Shown here: positions 8,841 through 17,507 of the stretch, piece by piece
Position numbering within the stretch: position 1 is the first letter of the stretch
Layout: each line of letters starts with the position of its first letter
Source of the DNA: Megasphaera paucivorans
GTDB lineage: Bacteria > Bacillota > Negativicutes > Veillonellales > Megasphaeraceae
Direction of reading: 5' to 3'
Assembly: GCF_900103535.1 (NCBI RefSeq)
Contig: NZ_FNHQ01000009.1
Span: 1-64,000 of the forward strand
DNA length: 64,000 nt
Notes under the pieces: model-generated
Told to the model about the DNA's origin: nothing
What the model saw: the letters and a program-made list of their open reading frames with translations, nothing else
The model's database searches: none
Made by a program: the position numbers and the translations under genes

Positions 8841-11105
8841 TCACATACTCATTTCACAATTTTTGCTGTTTCCTTTCCTTTCATCGACCTGTAGCTTGCG
8901 CTTTTTAACTTTAGAAAGACTGTCTTGATTTGTTAGCATAGTCACATCAAAATGTCTATTCGTTTTAATGATATTTGCAATTTTTTGATTACTCAGGCCA
9001 TCCTGTTTCATTTCCTGTATCATGGCTTTCATAACCTTAACGGGTGTATCCGTCTTAAAATCCAAAGTAGCCAATTCAGCATAATATGCAAATTGCTTAC
9101 TGTTAATCGTCCTTAAATCTGGCTTATTTTCCATCACCTTACTTCTTACAATATTAATATCTGGAAGTCTGATTTCATTTCTTTGATTCAGATCATGGAT
9201 ACCATTCTCCCTATAAATCCCTTGATATTTCATATGCGTATAAACGGCCTGCTGCAATTCTTTATTTATTGCATTTTTTTCTTCATTGTATATAGGTAGT
9301 CCTGATGGAATTGCTTGATTAAGAGTCCCACTACCAATTTCATACTTCAACTTATAAAATTCTTTGCCATCGTACAAAAATGTCATCTGTTGTTGTGGGT
9401 GGCGTATTATTTTTTGTTCATAATTCATGCTACGTACAGCATCAACTTCATAATTTTTTTCATAGATAAACCGCTGCACAGCTTGCTTTCCTTTATACAC
9501 TTGAGTTGTAGGAAATTCGAAAGGTTCCATAACAGTACCGTAGTTCTCTATTTTTATAGAGAATTTTTCTAAATTTTCCATAGCCACTTGACTTTCTATA
9601 GAAAATGCTGCTTTAACAGGAATATTCCCTTTGATTTCATCATTCGATATTGCTGATTCAAAAACAATATCGTTAGGCTCTGGCTTAGCAAATTTGCTCT
9701 CTGTAGAAACTAAGGCTCTGCCAGGATCTTGCTGTTCGAAAACAATCCCATCATATTCTTCAGCCTTATGCCGCGTTAGCACCATATTATTCGGCACGTT
9801 GCTAAAATCTTGCTCTTTGCAGTAATACAAAAAAACATCCGCTTTTTGTTCATTAAGCCGTTTTATTTCCGGATATTTTTCCAAATACTGCTTTTCTTCT
9901 TTGGCAAACTGTTGCATGGCCTTTTCACACTGCGCATTTTCCTTTTCACATTCAGCAATAACTTGCTCTCTGGTAACTTCCTCACCTTGGGACTTTTGAA
10001 AACTGATATGCGAATCCATGGCCTGATCATTCGTCATCAAATAATGTCGATACTCATTAAATCGCACTACCAGAGCATCTGATATTAAAGTCTTATTCGA
10101 TAGTTCTAAGTCGCCAAGATCAATGCGCATTTCCCCATGATCATAATTCCCATATCTAATAGAAAGTTTTGTTTTATCATAATTGCCAAATCCCTGTAAT
10201 TTACTATTGAACTGCTCTTTATCCGCTGCATTAAGCTGGACTAAAAACTGATAAGCAGTTTCTCCTTGAAGATGCTGTCCATCTTGGTACTCTTTCCCTT
10301 GTAGATCTTTCAAACAACGTTCACTCCAAAAGAAGTCAATAGATAAATCTTTAAACGGCTGATCCCACTCATTCTGAATTTTATCTGCCATATTTTTCAG
10401 TTCTCGTTCTTGACTCATCTGCATAGATTTGACTATTTCTTGCGCTTTTTTCATGGCATGAAATAGAATCTTCGGATTTTCCGCAAGCTTATTAATTTGC
10501 TCTTCTGTATAAAGTGGATACTGTCCATAATCATAGCTAAGATGGCTTGTCTTAAAAAACAATTGTGATGTTAACGGCGCAGCAAATTCATCTGCACCAT
10601 TTTTTGACGCGTACTCTTTGACAGTTGAAAAAATTTCGTTATTCGAATTGAAGTTTTCATCCATATCTATTCCATTTGCGTGCAGAATATCCAAGGCATA
10701 TTCCACATCAGTTTCTTCATTTCCATAAACATTCTTTTTCGTTCCATCCAACTCCGCAATATCTGCTGCATTATAAAACTTTCGAAGATTACCTTCATAA
10801 CTTTGCCCATTATCAATGCCTTCCCAATATTCGATTTTTACAGGTTTTGCATTAGCTTTTACAGTGAATTTTTTATCTGCAATTGCCTGTTCACTTAACC
10901 AGCGAATATCCGGATAGCTATATTCACGTTGAGCTGCAGCAATACGCAGATAATTTGCTGCACTAAATTGATATTTCGTTCGTGTCCCCGCATTATAATG
11001 TCTTCCATATAAAGCGGGTGGCTCAATATCACCATACTCTCGCAAATTGTCAACAATAGTCTTGTTGACGATATCTCGACTTTCAAAAACTTTTTCATTT
11101 GACAT
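8841..11105 (-). CDS. ArdC-like / large polyvalent protein of a conjugative element
   Basis: This 754-residue protein has an N-terminal segment (about 40-120: YQFSAANYLRIAAAQ, then YPDIRWLS, then KPVKIEYWE) laid out like the ssDNA-binding N domain of ArdC proteins, where R-M-x-x-A, W-x-x-x-Q and x-I-E-Y-W recur. The middle is helical and charged. The C-terminal 100 residues (AYYAELATLDFK...MIQEMKQDGLSNQKIANIIK) resemble domains of large polyvalent proteins that conjugative elements bring into recipients. No zinc-metallopeptidase HExxH is present. It probably protects or processes incoming element DNA. It overlaps the preceding 52-aa gene by 11 bp. Confidence 0.55.
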   Translation of the reverse strand: MSNEKVFESRDIVNKTIVDNLREYGDIEPPALYGRHYNAGTRTKYQFSAANYLRIAAAQREYSYPDIRWLSEQAIADKKFTVKANAKPVKIEYWEGIDNGQSYEGNLRKFYNAADIAELDGTKKNVYGNEETDVEYALDILHANGIDMDENFNSNNEIFSTVKEYASKNGADEFAAPLTSQLFFKTSHLSYDYGQYPLYTEEQINKLAENPKILFHAMKKAQEIVKSMQMSQERELKNMADKIQNEWDQPFKDLSIDFFWSERCLKDLQGKEYQDGQHLQGETAYQFLVQLNAADKEQFNSKLQGFGNYDKTKLSIRYGNYDHGEMRIDLGDLELSNKTLISDALVVRFNEYRHYLMTNDQAMDSHISFQKSQGEEVTREQVIAECEKENAQCEKAMQQFAKEEKQYLEKYPEIKRLNEQKADVFLYYCKEQDFSNVPNNMVLTRHKAEEYDGIVFEQQDPGRALVSTESKFAKPEPNDIVFESAISNDEIKGNIPVKAAFSIESQVAMENLEKFSIKIENYGTVMEPFEFPTTQVYKGKQAVQRFIYEKNYEVDAVRSMNYEQKIIRHPQQQMTFLYDGKEFYKLKYEIGSGTLNQAIPSGLPIYNEEKNAINKELQQAVYTHMKYQGIYRENGIHDLNQRNEIRLPDINIVRSKVMENKPDLRTINSKQFAYYAELATLDFKTDTPVKVMKAMIQEMKQDGLSNQKIANIIKTNRHFDVTMLTNQDSLSKVKKRKLQVDERKGNSKNCEMSM

Positions 11106-11253
11106 CTGGCATAGTCTCCTTTCTTTGATGGCATTTCTTACTAGAAAGCTCTGCTACTAAAAGCTGATTTTCATCATAATCAATAGCTAGAATTTCTGCT
11201 GTTTTCTGACCAATATAAAATTCTTGTAAATACTCGCTCTTTCTTGATTCCAT
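11095..11253 (-). CDS. Small hypothetical protein, translationally coupled to the polyvalent protein
   Basis: A 52-residue protein (MESRKSEYLQEFYIGQKTAE, then ILAIDYDENQLLVAELS). An AAGGGG site lies about 10 bp upstream of its ATG at 11253, and its stop overlaps the next gene's start in ATGTCAAATGA, which supports translation. The family is not recognised. It is the first gene after the conserved terminator-promoter unit at 11326-11417, so it opens the operon that leads to the serine recombinase. Confidence 0.55.
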   Translation of the reverse strand: MESRKSEYLQEFYIGQKTAEILAIDYDENQLLVAELSSKKCHQRKETMPDVK

Positions 11254-11325
11254 ATATTCCAGCCCCTTTCTACCCCAATCACATCTGCTACGATTCTCTT
11301 TTTATACTCCATATATTTGTTGCCC

Positions 11326-11364
11326 TCATATAACTAAAACAATCAAAATTAACATTTTGGCAAA
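11326..11364 (-). promoter_or_regulatory. Conserved promoter-like unit, copy 1
   Basis: On the minus strand this reads TTTGCCAAAA, 11 bp, then ATTGTTTTAGTTATATGA. The same blocks with identical spacing occur at 12277-12315. Each copy sits 40 to 75 bp upstream of an operon start and directly follows a rho-independent terminator. The element encodes its own ORF7-like sigma factor, so these may be its target promoters; that is inference. A standard sigma-70 spacing does not fit well (about 23 bp between TTGCCA and GTTATA). Confidence 0.5.
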
Positions 11365-11381
11365 TCGAAAAAATTTTAAAT

Positions 11382-11417
11382 AAAAAATGAGCACATCGAT
11401 TATTAATTGATGCGCCC
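11382..11417 (-). terminator. Rho-independent terminator after the sigma/HTH operon
   Basis: On the minus strand GGGCGCATCAATTA pairs with TAATCGATGTGCTC (11 Watson-Crick pairs plus G-U pairs) and is followed by ATTTTTTA. It lies about 110 bp beyond the stop of the 88-aa HTH gene. Confidence 0.6.
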
Positions 11418-11525
11418 ATAGAAGTACAAATTCAAGAACTTTTCTCCAGAGGATAAATTTTTAAATTACATTTTTAACCACTAAAATGTTCACAAATCAC
11501 TTATGTTAAATTATATTTTAAATCA

Positions 11526-11792
11526 TTATCTACTAATGCGAAATTTCAAAATTCCTGCAATAAGTTTATTTTGTAATTCAGTCTTTAAAACGGGGTCGTG
11601 AAAAATATAAATATTTCCATAACGATCATATAATTCACGCGAAGATAATTGATCAATATAGCGCTCATAATGACGAATTACCTCTTGAAGAGCTTTTTCT
11701 TCGCCTCGCACCGCAGCAAAAATTACCTGCTTCGACAATGGTACATATCTCTTTTTATAAGTTGTTTTTTCACCATATTCTTTCTTATTCAT
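11526..11792 (-). CDS. Helix-turn-helix protein of Tn916 Orf8-like type
   Basis: An 88-residue protein with the pattern V-P-L-S-x-Q-V-I-F-A-A-V-R-G-E-E-K-A-L-Q-E-V-I-R-H-Y-E-x-Y-I. Small HTH-domain proteins of this type are encoded immediately after an ORF7-like sigma factor in Tn916/Tn1549-type elements. Its ATG overlaps the 3' end of the sigma gene by 8 bp, so the two are probably translationally coupled. The likely role is a regulator or anti-sigma partner in element gene control. Confidence 0.75.
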   Translation of the reverse strand: MNKKEYGEKTTYKKRYVPLSKQVIFAAVRGEEKALQEVIRHYERYIDQLSSRELYDRYGNIYIFHDPVLKTELQNKLIAGILKFRISR

Positions 11793-12237
11793 CTGCGCGT
11801 GCCTCCAAAGTTTTTTTTAGCTGCTTTAATATCGAAGTTCTGCGATAAGATACTGTACGACGAATCAAATTGAGGTACTCAGCAATTTCCTTATCTGTCA
11901 TTTCAAAAAAATAAGACAATAAGACAATGTCTCGTTGATCATCATCTAATTTTTCCAAAGCTGCTCCTAAAAAAAAATCATTTACCATGACCTCCATATT
12001 CATTACTTTAAAAATATAAGCTTCTTGATGCGGCGTAACAGAAAAATACTGACGTAATCTGTAATCTTTATAAACATCTTCATAAAAACATTCCCTACTC
12101 TGATTTCTGCGCAATTTTTTCTCATAATTACGAACGTGATTCTTTAAGATCTTTTTGCAAAAACTATCAAATTGCTCTTGGCAGCCCAATACAGTAGCCC
12201 CCTTTTTTTTAAAAGAGACTCTGCTCACGCTGCCCAT
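11785..12237 (-). CDS. RNA polymerase sigma-70-like factor (Tn916 ORF7-like)
   Basis: This 150-residue protein has a region-2-like N-terminal half (FDSFCKKILKNHVRNYEKK). Its region 4 is clear (LEKLDDDQRDIVLLSYFFEM, then TDKEIAEYLNLIRRTVSYRR), matching the pattern of conjugative-transposon sigma-like proteins. AAGGG lies about 10 bp upstream of the ATG at 12237. A promoter-like unit sits 40 bp upstream and recurs before the next operon, consistent with autoregulation. It is expected to direct transcription of element genes. Confidence 0.8.
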   Translation of the reverse strand: MGSVSRVSFKKKGATVLGCQEQFDSFCKKILKNHVRNYEKKLRRNQSRECFYEDVYKDYRLRQYFSVTPHQEAYIFKVMNMEVMVNDFFLGAALEKLDDDQRDIVLLSYFFEMTDKEIAEYLNLIRRTVSYRRTSILKQLKKTLEARADE

Positions 12238-12276
12238 ATTAAATTTTCCCTTGCAAAGACTCCTTATAAATCCCTT

Positions 12277-12315
12277 TCATATAACTAAAACAATTCGAAT
12301 TTCTTTTTTGGCAAA
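12277..12315 (-). promoter_or_regulatory. Conserved promoter-like unit, copy 2
   Basis: Same two blocks as at 11326-11364: minus-strand TTTGCCAAAA, 11 bp, ATTGTTTTAGTTATATGA. It lies 40 bp upstream of the sigma-factor start and directly after a terminator (12332-12383). The 11-bp spacer differs between the copies while both blocks are identical, which points to selection on the blocks. Confidence 0.5.
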
Positions 12316-12331
12316 CTTGATAAAATTTTTC

Positions 12332-12383
12332 AAAAAAAAACACCACACTAAATTCGTCACTCAATCCAACGAATTCAATGTGG
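12332..12383 (-). terminator. Rho-independent terminator between cargo and sigma operon
   Basis: CCACATTGAATTCGT pairs with ACGAATTTAGTGTGG (15-bp stem with two wobble or mismatch positions) around an 11-nt loop, followed on the minus strand by a T9 tract. It isolates the sigma operon from transcription coming from the MFS cargo genes. The 12384-12650 stretch upstream of it holds no gene I can support; it is AT-rich and probably contains an element junction. Confidence 0.7.
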
Positions 12384-12650
12384 GCAAATAATACTAAAGC
12401 ATACTTTTAATAATCGTTAAATTTTTCCTAACAGCATTCTACTTAAATCGCCATCGCCTAAAATAAACTATCTAACAGAATTACTCACACTTATTGCGCC
12501 ATTAGAAAATGAGTCAAATTAAAACTTTCTCCATCACCTATCCTTGAAAATAAATCATCTAACTCATTACATCATATTTTGCGATATAGCAATCGCATCA
12601 GACCATTATGATGATGAATCCAAGCGTAAGTGATAGTGTAGTCCTGTACT

Positions 12651-12731
12651 CTAGCCCACGACAACCTTTTTGGTTATGCTCCCTGTCAAAGAATCAGTTC
12701 GCGGATAGACCGTTACGACAAGTGTTTTCAT
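12651..12731 (-). pseudogene. N-terminal fragment of a flavodoxin-fold NAD(P)H oxidoreductase
   Basis: An ATG at 12731 with AGGTGG 9 bp upstream opens 26 codons (MKTLVVTVYPRTDSLTGSIT...) ending in TAG at 12651-12653. The start M-K-T-L-V-V-x-x-x-P-R-x-D-S-L-T is the first beta strand and phosphate-binding loop of MdaB/YwrO-type quinone reductases (normally about 190 residues). Homology does not visibly continue after the stop. It overlaps the intergenic end of the MFS gene and probably was the last gene of that operon, cut by a later rearrangement. Confidence 0.45.
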
Positions 12732-12743
12732 ACGATTTTCCAC

Positions 12744-13961
12744 CTATTTATTGTTTAGTTCCAATTTCCTGCAATACATTCCGGCAGCGAATACAATGCC
12801 AGATGCCAAGCAGTATACAAATAGCAGAGAAGTATGCTTCATCAATACTCCGGCCATCGAAGAGCCCATCAAGGTTCCCGTAACTACAAGTGTTGAAATG
12901 GTACCATTGATAATACCAATGTAACGTTCAGCGGTAAATCGCATCAAAAATGCTTCGATCATGACTTGTAAGAAAGCGGCGACAATTCCAGCCATAAAAC
13001 GTATGCTGCCTGTGAATAGAAACCAAATTGATAATGCTTCGCTAAAAATGAGCAGCGCCAGTACACAAAAGCCTACACTTGTCAAGTTCGTTGCTTGAAA
13101 TTTATGAATCATTCTGGCGGCAAGCACGCCGCCGGCAAACATACCGGTTCCATACAGTCCATAAAGCCACTGGATGGCTTCTTTTTCTAAACCCAGTCGG
13201 TCCATGACAATATAGACTTCTAATGGCTGGATTATTCCCAGACCAAGCTCTAACAAGGTTAACCCCACCACCAAAACCCGAAGGTTTTTATTGCTTAGTA
13301 GATAGGAGTAGCCTTTTTTGAACTGGTGGATCAGAGTAACTGCATCGTAGGAGGTTCGTTGGTTGACCTTAGGTAAAGCTGTTTGCATGGCGGCCGAGCA
13401 AAGAAATAGGATGACTAATACAGTCAGTGAAGCATAAATGCCCAACCATGTAAAAATAAGCGTGCCGATAATCGGACCGATAATCACAAACAAGGAGGCT
13501 AACGCTGCTGATATGCTGATCGCGGTAGTGACTTGCTGTTCAGGGATGTGCCGCTTAAACATAACGCTGGAAGAAGGCCAAGAAAATTGGGTAATCACAG
13601 CGGAGATAAATACGGCAACAAATATCGTTTTTCCATAACCAGCCTGCATTGATAAAATAATGCAGGCAATTGAGACGGCGCTTAACAGATCGCCCATGAT
13701 CATTGTCCGTTTTGGTTCCCATCGGTCAGCCAAAGCGCCGCCAACCAAAGAAAATAAGAGTATCGGCAGATATTCTAATACGGTCAATAACGAAACGGCA
13801 ACAGGATCATTCGCAGTGAGCTCCATGATATAAAATAGCAGGGCCATGTTGCGTATCCAAATACCCATTTGCTGAATCAAGTCCGCGGTAGTAACAATAA
13901 TAAACACTTTATTGCGTAATAATGTATGCAGCATATCACTACTTCTTTCTACGTTTCTCAT
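12744..13961 (-). CDS. MFS efflux transporter (DHA3/MefA-like)
   Basis: A 405-residue protein with about 12 hydrophobic segments. The family's signature lies between helices 2 and 3 (GGALADRWEPKRTMIMGDL), and the LLEYLPILLFSLVGG start is typical of macrolide-efflux-type MFS pumps. It would export drugs by proton antiport in the inner membrane. The first ATG (13961) has no clear ribosome binding site, so the ATG at 13934 (MLHTLLRNK) is an alternative. It lies 25 bp behind a GNAT gene in an operon headed by a MerR-type promoter at 14581-14611, so it is probably induced by the same signal as the RND pump. Confidence 0.85.
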   Translation of the reverse strand: MRNVERSSDMLHTLLRNKVFIIVTTADLIQQMGIWIRNMALLFYIMELTANDPVAVSLLTVLEYLPILLFSLVGGALADRWEPKRTMIMGDLLSAVSIACIILSMQAGYGKTIFVAVFISAVITQFSWPSSSVMFKRHIPEQQVTTAISISAALASLFVIIGPIIGTLIFTWLGIYASLTVLVILFLCSAAMQTALPKVNQRTSYDAVTLIHQFKKGYSYLLSNKNLRVLVVGLTLLELGLGIIQPLEVYIVMDRLGLEKEAIQWLYGLYGTGMFAGGVLAARMIHKFQATNLTSVGFCVLALLIFSEALSIWFLFTGSIRFMAGIVAAFLQVMIEAFLMRFTAERYIGIINGTISTLVVTGTLMGSSMAGVLMKHTSLLFVYCLASGIVFAAGMYCRKLELNNK

Positions 13962-13986
13962 GCTCGCGGTTCGGCGGGATTCTTAT

Positions 13987-14445
13987 TTAATGTAGATGTG
14001 ATTCTCTTACCATTACTTTTTCATTGTTAATATCCAATTCCCCATTAAAAACAAAGCCGAATTTTTGAAACAGATACAAGGCGTGTTGATTCTCTTCGTA
14101 GACACTCAAAAATATCTTGTTGCAATGATATAAAGCGGTAAGATGCCGGATTAAAGCCTCTAACAATACGCTTCCTAAGCTGTGTCCCTGATATTTTTCA
14201 TCAATAAAGAACCGGTCTAACCATACTCGACCGCCGATTCCCTCTCTGGGGAAATATCCATACATGGCAAAACCAATTAAAATACCATCCTTATAGAGTC
14301 CGGCAGGTTTATAGTGGCTGCACTCCAACGCATCTGTCAGACATTGCCGGGTTGATTCAATATAAGCTTTTTGCTTTGTGCTTACCTGCAATTGCAAAAT
14401 ACTGTTGGCAGTTTCTTTAGTTACTTCTTTAATTTCTATATTCAT
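13987..14445 (-). CDS. GNAT family N-acetyltransferase
   Basis: A 152-residue protein with the spermidine/spermine-acetyltransferase-like GNAT layout: an N-terminal IEIKEVTKETANSILQLQV, then KDGILIGFAMYGYFP, then the acetyl-CoA loop in YQGHSLGSVLLEALI (Q-x-x-S-L-G-S), and a C-terminal ALYLFQKFGFVFNGEL. The ATG at 14445 is chosen because the homology begins at MNIEIKEV and AAGGA lies 11 bp upstream; the frame is open further but is not conserved-looking. Substrate unknown, perhaps a polyamine. Co-transcribed with the MFS pump. Confidence 0.8.
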   Translation of the reverse strand: MNIEIKEVTKETANSILQLQVSTKQKAYIESTRQCLTDALECSHYKPAGLYKDGILIGFAMYGYFPREGIGGRVWLDRFFIDEKYQGHSLGSVLLEALIRHLTALYHCNKIFLSVYEENQHALYLFQKFGFVFNGELDINNEKVMVRESHLH

Positions 14446-14580
14446 ATTGGGTTCTTTCCTTCGTTTTAACCCGTAGCCGTTCACTTGCGTAAGACGCATG
14501 GCGTCTCGCCTCCACTTCCAAGGCGCTATTTTATAAATCATGCTGCATAACACTCCATTGACTTTATAGTGACAACATTT

Positions 14581-14611
14581 AGTGTAAACTATATTGTTAG
14601 AATATAGTCAA
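14581..14611 (-). promoter_or_regulatory. MerR-type promoter of the GNAT-MFS operon
   Basis: Minus-strand TTGACT (14606-14611) and TACACT (14581-14586) are separated by 19 bp, the overlong spacer typical of MerR-activated promoters. The spacer holds a near-perfect dyad (ACTATATTGT and AGAATATAGT around one base). The same dyad lies in the RND/merR intergenic region at 24059-24079. Confidence 0.75.
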
Positions 14612-14693
14612 TACATTGCTAATGAAGTAGTGGCAATTACGGAGTTACTCAATTTGATCTTGACAACTTATTTTGAATCTACTATAGAGCTAC

Positions 14694-14749
14694 AAAAGAA
14701 AGAGCATTTTCCCCAATGACGAATCACTGTAGAAAATGCTCTTTCTTTT
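14694..14749. terminator. Strong bidirectional terminator
   Basis: A perfect 18-bp stem (14694-14711 with 14732-14749; ...GAAAGAGCATTTTC) encloses a 20-nt loop and has T-rich flanks on both strands. It ends the secreted stalk-domain gene on the minus strand and shields the MerR-type promoter. No gene is seen between 14446 and 14823. Confidence 0.85.
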
Positions 14750-14823
14750 TGGACGGGATTGCGTATAGAGCCCCTGGTGAATAACAATAAAGCCATTCCC
14801 CTTAACGTACATTAAAGCCAAAC

Positions 14824-15741
14824 TTATTCTTTGATACTTTTAATGATTGTTGACAATGCTTTCTCATTAACGGCTTCGTCAAAGGATAAGGAGAAGCTTG
14901 CTCCGTCCTTTCTCCATGTAGCAAGCTTGATACTGTCGCTTTTACCTTTTACGGTAATTTTGGCATTTCCAACAGTAACAGTCTTGACTTTATCATAACC
15001 ATTATAATCGCCACTGATATCAGCATTTCCTTTGGCAGTACGATATATAATCTGGCTATCACCTTTCAAGTAGAATATTTCAACCAGGTTGTTATTTATC
15101 ACAATAATATCTTTCATTTGATAACCATCTGGCAGGATTGTAGGTACTGCAAATGTAAATCCTATTGCTTTTCTCGCTTCATCCAAGGTACTGTAATTTA
15201 TCAAAGGGTTAGGTATTTCATCCCGTTTTGTCGAACCAGTTGATATGCTTATAACGCTATCTTTTATACTGACACAATTCGGATCAGTTACTAATATTTT
15301 AAAGAAATCAAGCGGCACATAGATAGATCCTTTTATGATAGTGGGAGCCACTCCTAGTCTTTGTGGTGCTGTCATTCCTATAGCTTTACTGCTGTATGCG
15401 AAATAGTTGTCTTCACCCAGGGTTAAGTCGGTTTTCATGGTACCATTATCCATGTTGACGGCTCGCCTCTCTCCATCCCACGTCACGGTGAATCCAAGTG
15501 CCTCCGCTGTGATTCTGAGCGGAACCATGATTTGTTCTTTCATTTCCACAATTCTTAGTGTTCCAAGGTCAACATTCTGGCAATTGATTTTAAGAGTATA
15601 CTGCACTGCGGGAGATTTCAGCGTCATAGCAACCGTGGTATTCGGAGAAATGAGCGCATTGGATGTCTCAGCGGCAAATGCAAGCGCTACTGAAAACATC
15701 ATAGTTATAGCACATAAGAAACCAACAAGTATTTTCTTCAT
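14824..15741 (-). CDS. Secreted copper-amine-oxidase-like stalk protein with DUF4367-like C-terminus
   Basis: This 305-residue protein starts with a signal peptide (MKKILVGFLCAITMMFSVAL...AFA). Residues about 50-165 form a copper amine oxidase N-terminal-like domain (VPLRITAEALGFTVTWDGERRAV ... IYVPLDFFKIL), a noncatalytic module used by Firmicutes at the cell surface. The rest (about 185-305: FAVPTILPDGYQMKDIIVIN ... GASFSLSFDEAVNEKALSTI) resembles DUF4367. It is expected in the periplasm or envelope. Gaps of about 120 bp on the 5' side and a terminator downstream make it a single-gene unit. Confidence 0.75.
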   Translation of the reverse strand: MKKILVGFLCAITMMFSVALAFAAETSNALISPNTTVAMTLKSPAVQYTLKINCQNVDLGTLRIVEMKEQIMVPLRITAEALGFTVTWDGERRAVNMDNGTMKTDLTLGEDNYFAYSSKAIGMTAPQRLGVAPTIIKGSIYVPLDFFKILVTDPNCVSIKDSVISISTGSTKRDEIPNPLINYSTLDEARKAIGFTFAVPTILPDGYQMKDIIVINNNLVEIFYLKGDSQIIYRTAKGNADISGDYNGYDKVKTVTVGNAKITVKGKSDSIKLATWRKDGASFSLSFDEAVNEKALSTIIKSIKE

Positions 15742-15862
15742 TGTTAAACCATTCCTCTTTTTGTATGTTTTATTTTGAAATTGAGCCTCTACCTATATAA
15801 CGGATATTTATTATATAATGTGTAATCTGCGTTAACTGTCCCCCTGAGGGAAAACAATACAT

Positions 15863-17347
15863 TCACCCTCGATAGACCCATACGTCAAAATAAATTAACT
15901 CTTCAACTAAGGAATAATGCTCTTTAAAAGTATCACAAAAAGATTTCTCAAATAAGGCGTGTGAAGAGTCATAATAACTGTGTAATAAAAATGGTTCATC
16001 ACCTTTAGGAATTAACCATATCTTGATTTTTCCGTTAGTAAGATCAGAAATAGTAGTTTGGGGTATTGGTAAACCTGCCAATTGCATATCCATTAGTGCC
16101 GCACCATCAACAAGATATGGATTGCCGTCAAAAACAAGCAAGGGATTAAACTGCCGGTAAAAACTGTAGTTTTTGTCCTCACCATATCCAATTTCAATGG
16201 TGTTCCCATTATAATTAGACTCTACCGCTCTTATTTCTTCAATCACATTAGCCGCATAAGAATATTTATGTATTTTCTCTAGCAACCGTTTCTGGCTATT
16301 GATTGCATTTCCAGATACAACTAGTAAAACGATTACAGCTAGCACTACGCCGGCATGCATTTTCTTTTTGGATGTATTTACCAAATTCACTTTTATTATT
16401 AACGCAACAAAATATAACAGTATTGGTACAAGCGGGATCAAATGATAATTACCGCTTCCTAATTTCGCACCTATTATATTAATCATAAGTGTTGAAATAG
16501 CACTTGTAATAATAAGCGTACGGTGCTCCTGATAAAAGCTATTCCAATTTACCCCATACAATAATCCCATCGCTACTATTAAAAATACAAGCAGTAGTGT
16601 ATAGCTTAAATTCCCAACGAAAATTTTGATAGATATTCCGTGTGCAGTAGATTGCAACAACCACTGCAGATAATTTACCAATGATATTTCCGGCAATAAA
16701 AACGGAATAAGTGCAATTGCAAAAGCCAACAAGATTCCCCAAACAACCTTTTTCCAGCCATCGTATTTATAGGCTAATACTAATATCGGCAAGAAGTAGA
16801 TAAATCCATGAATTTTTAGATTCACTAGTATCCCCAGCGAAATACCGATACCAATAAAATTTTTATTACTACGGGTCATTACGGATAAAAGACCCATTGC
16901 CATACACAATAACATAAATGAATCATCACGGTTCATAAAAATAAATGACCATTTTAATAAAATCCATGTTTCCAGGCCAATCAAGAAAATTGCCTTTTTT
17001 ACACCAACAAGCCGATAAAAACAAATTGCGGAGATTATTATGGACAGCACCAGTGCAACATACCCAGGAACTTTCGCTGTTAATAGACTCGGCTCCATAA
17101 ATCTCATAATCCCCGCGGTTACTAAATAAATAATCGGTCCATGCTGCAAACTATAACGCTCGTTGGCATTTAAATCAGTATATACCGGTTTTCCTTCAGC
17201 CAACAGCCACGAAACGGCACTCATATTTACTTCCCCATGATCAATAAAACCTACCCAGCAGACATAAGTAACACCAATAAAAATGATCGCAGCAAGACCA
17301 ATAAAAGAATATAAAGTAACTGCTTTATGAATATTTTCCTTAATCAT
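15863..17347 (-). CDS. GT-C fold membrane glycosyltransferase-like protein
   Basis: A 494-residue polytopic protein with about 11 hydrophobic helices in the first 350 residues and a soluble periplasmic C-terminal domain of about 130 residues. Between the first helices it has FIDHGEVNMSAVSWLLAEGK, then PVYTD, then RYSLQHGPIIYLVTAG, matching the first-loop acidic residue and PxY/GP pattern of GT-C (ArnT/PMT/GT39-83-like) enzymes that use polyprenyl-phosphate sugars. Donor and acceptor are unknown. The ATG at 17347 is preceded by GGAGGT at 12 bp. No glycan locus surrounds it. Confidence 0.65.
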   Translation of the reverse strand: MIKENIHKAVTLYSFIGLAAIIFIGVTYVCWVGFIDHGEVNMSAVSWLLAEGKPVYTDLNANERYSLQHGPIIYLVTAGIMRFMEPSLLTAKVPGYVALVLSIIISAICFYRLVGVKKAIFLIGLETWILLKWSFIFMNRDDSFMLLCMAMGLLSVMTRSNKNFIGIGISLGILVNLKIHGFIYFLPILVLAYKYDGWKKVVWGILLAFAIALIPFLLPEISLVNYLQWLLQSTAHGISIKIFVGNLSYTLLLVFLIVAMGLLYGVNWNSFYQEHRTLIITSAISTLMINIIGAKLGSGNYHLIPLVPILLYFVALIIKVNLVNTSKKKMHAGVVLAVIVLLVVSGNAINSQKRLLEKIHKYSYAANVIEEIRAVESNYNGNTIEIGYGEDKNYSFYRQFNPLLVFDGNPYLVDGAALMDMQLAGLPIPQTTISDLTNGKIKIWLIPKGDEPFLLHSYYDSSHALFEKSFCDTFKEHYSLVEELIYFDVWVYRG

Positions 17348-17507
17348 TGAAACTGAAATACCTCCAGCATATATAATAAATACGGCATTCAAATGATTTT
17401 AAAATTAACATGACCATACAATTAGGAAGATTTGAGCAGTAGCTTTGCTAGATAAATGATATTTGAAATGATTGAGTAGATGATCGGTACGCTACATTGA
17501 GACAGCT

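Noticed and set aside
12384-12650. Possible gene in the AT-rich gap before the sigma-operon terminator
   Set aside because: Both strands are broken by frequent stops, and the only longer frame (12608-12883, plus) overlaps the MFS gene in antisense without a ribosome binding site.
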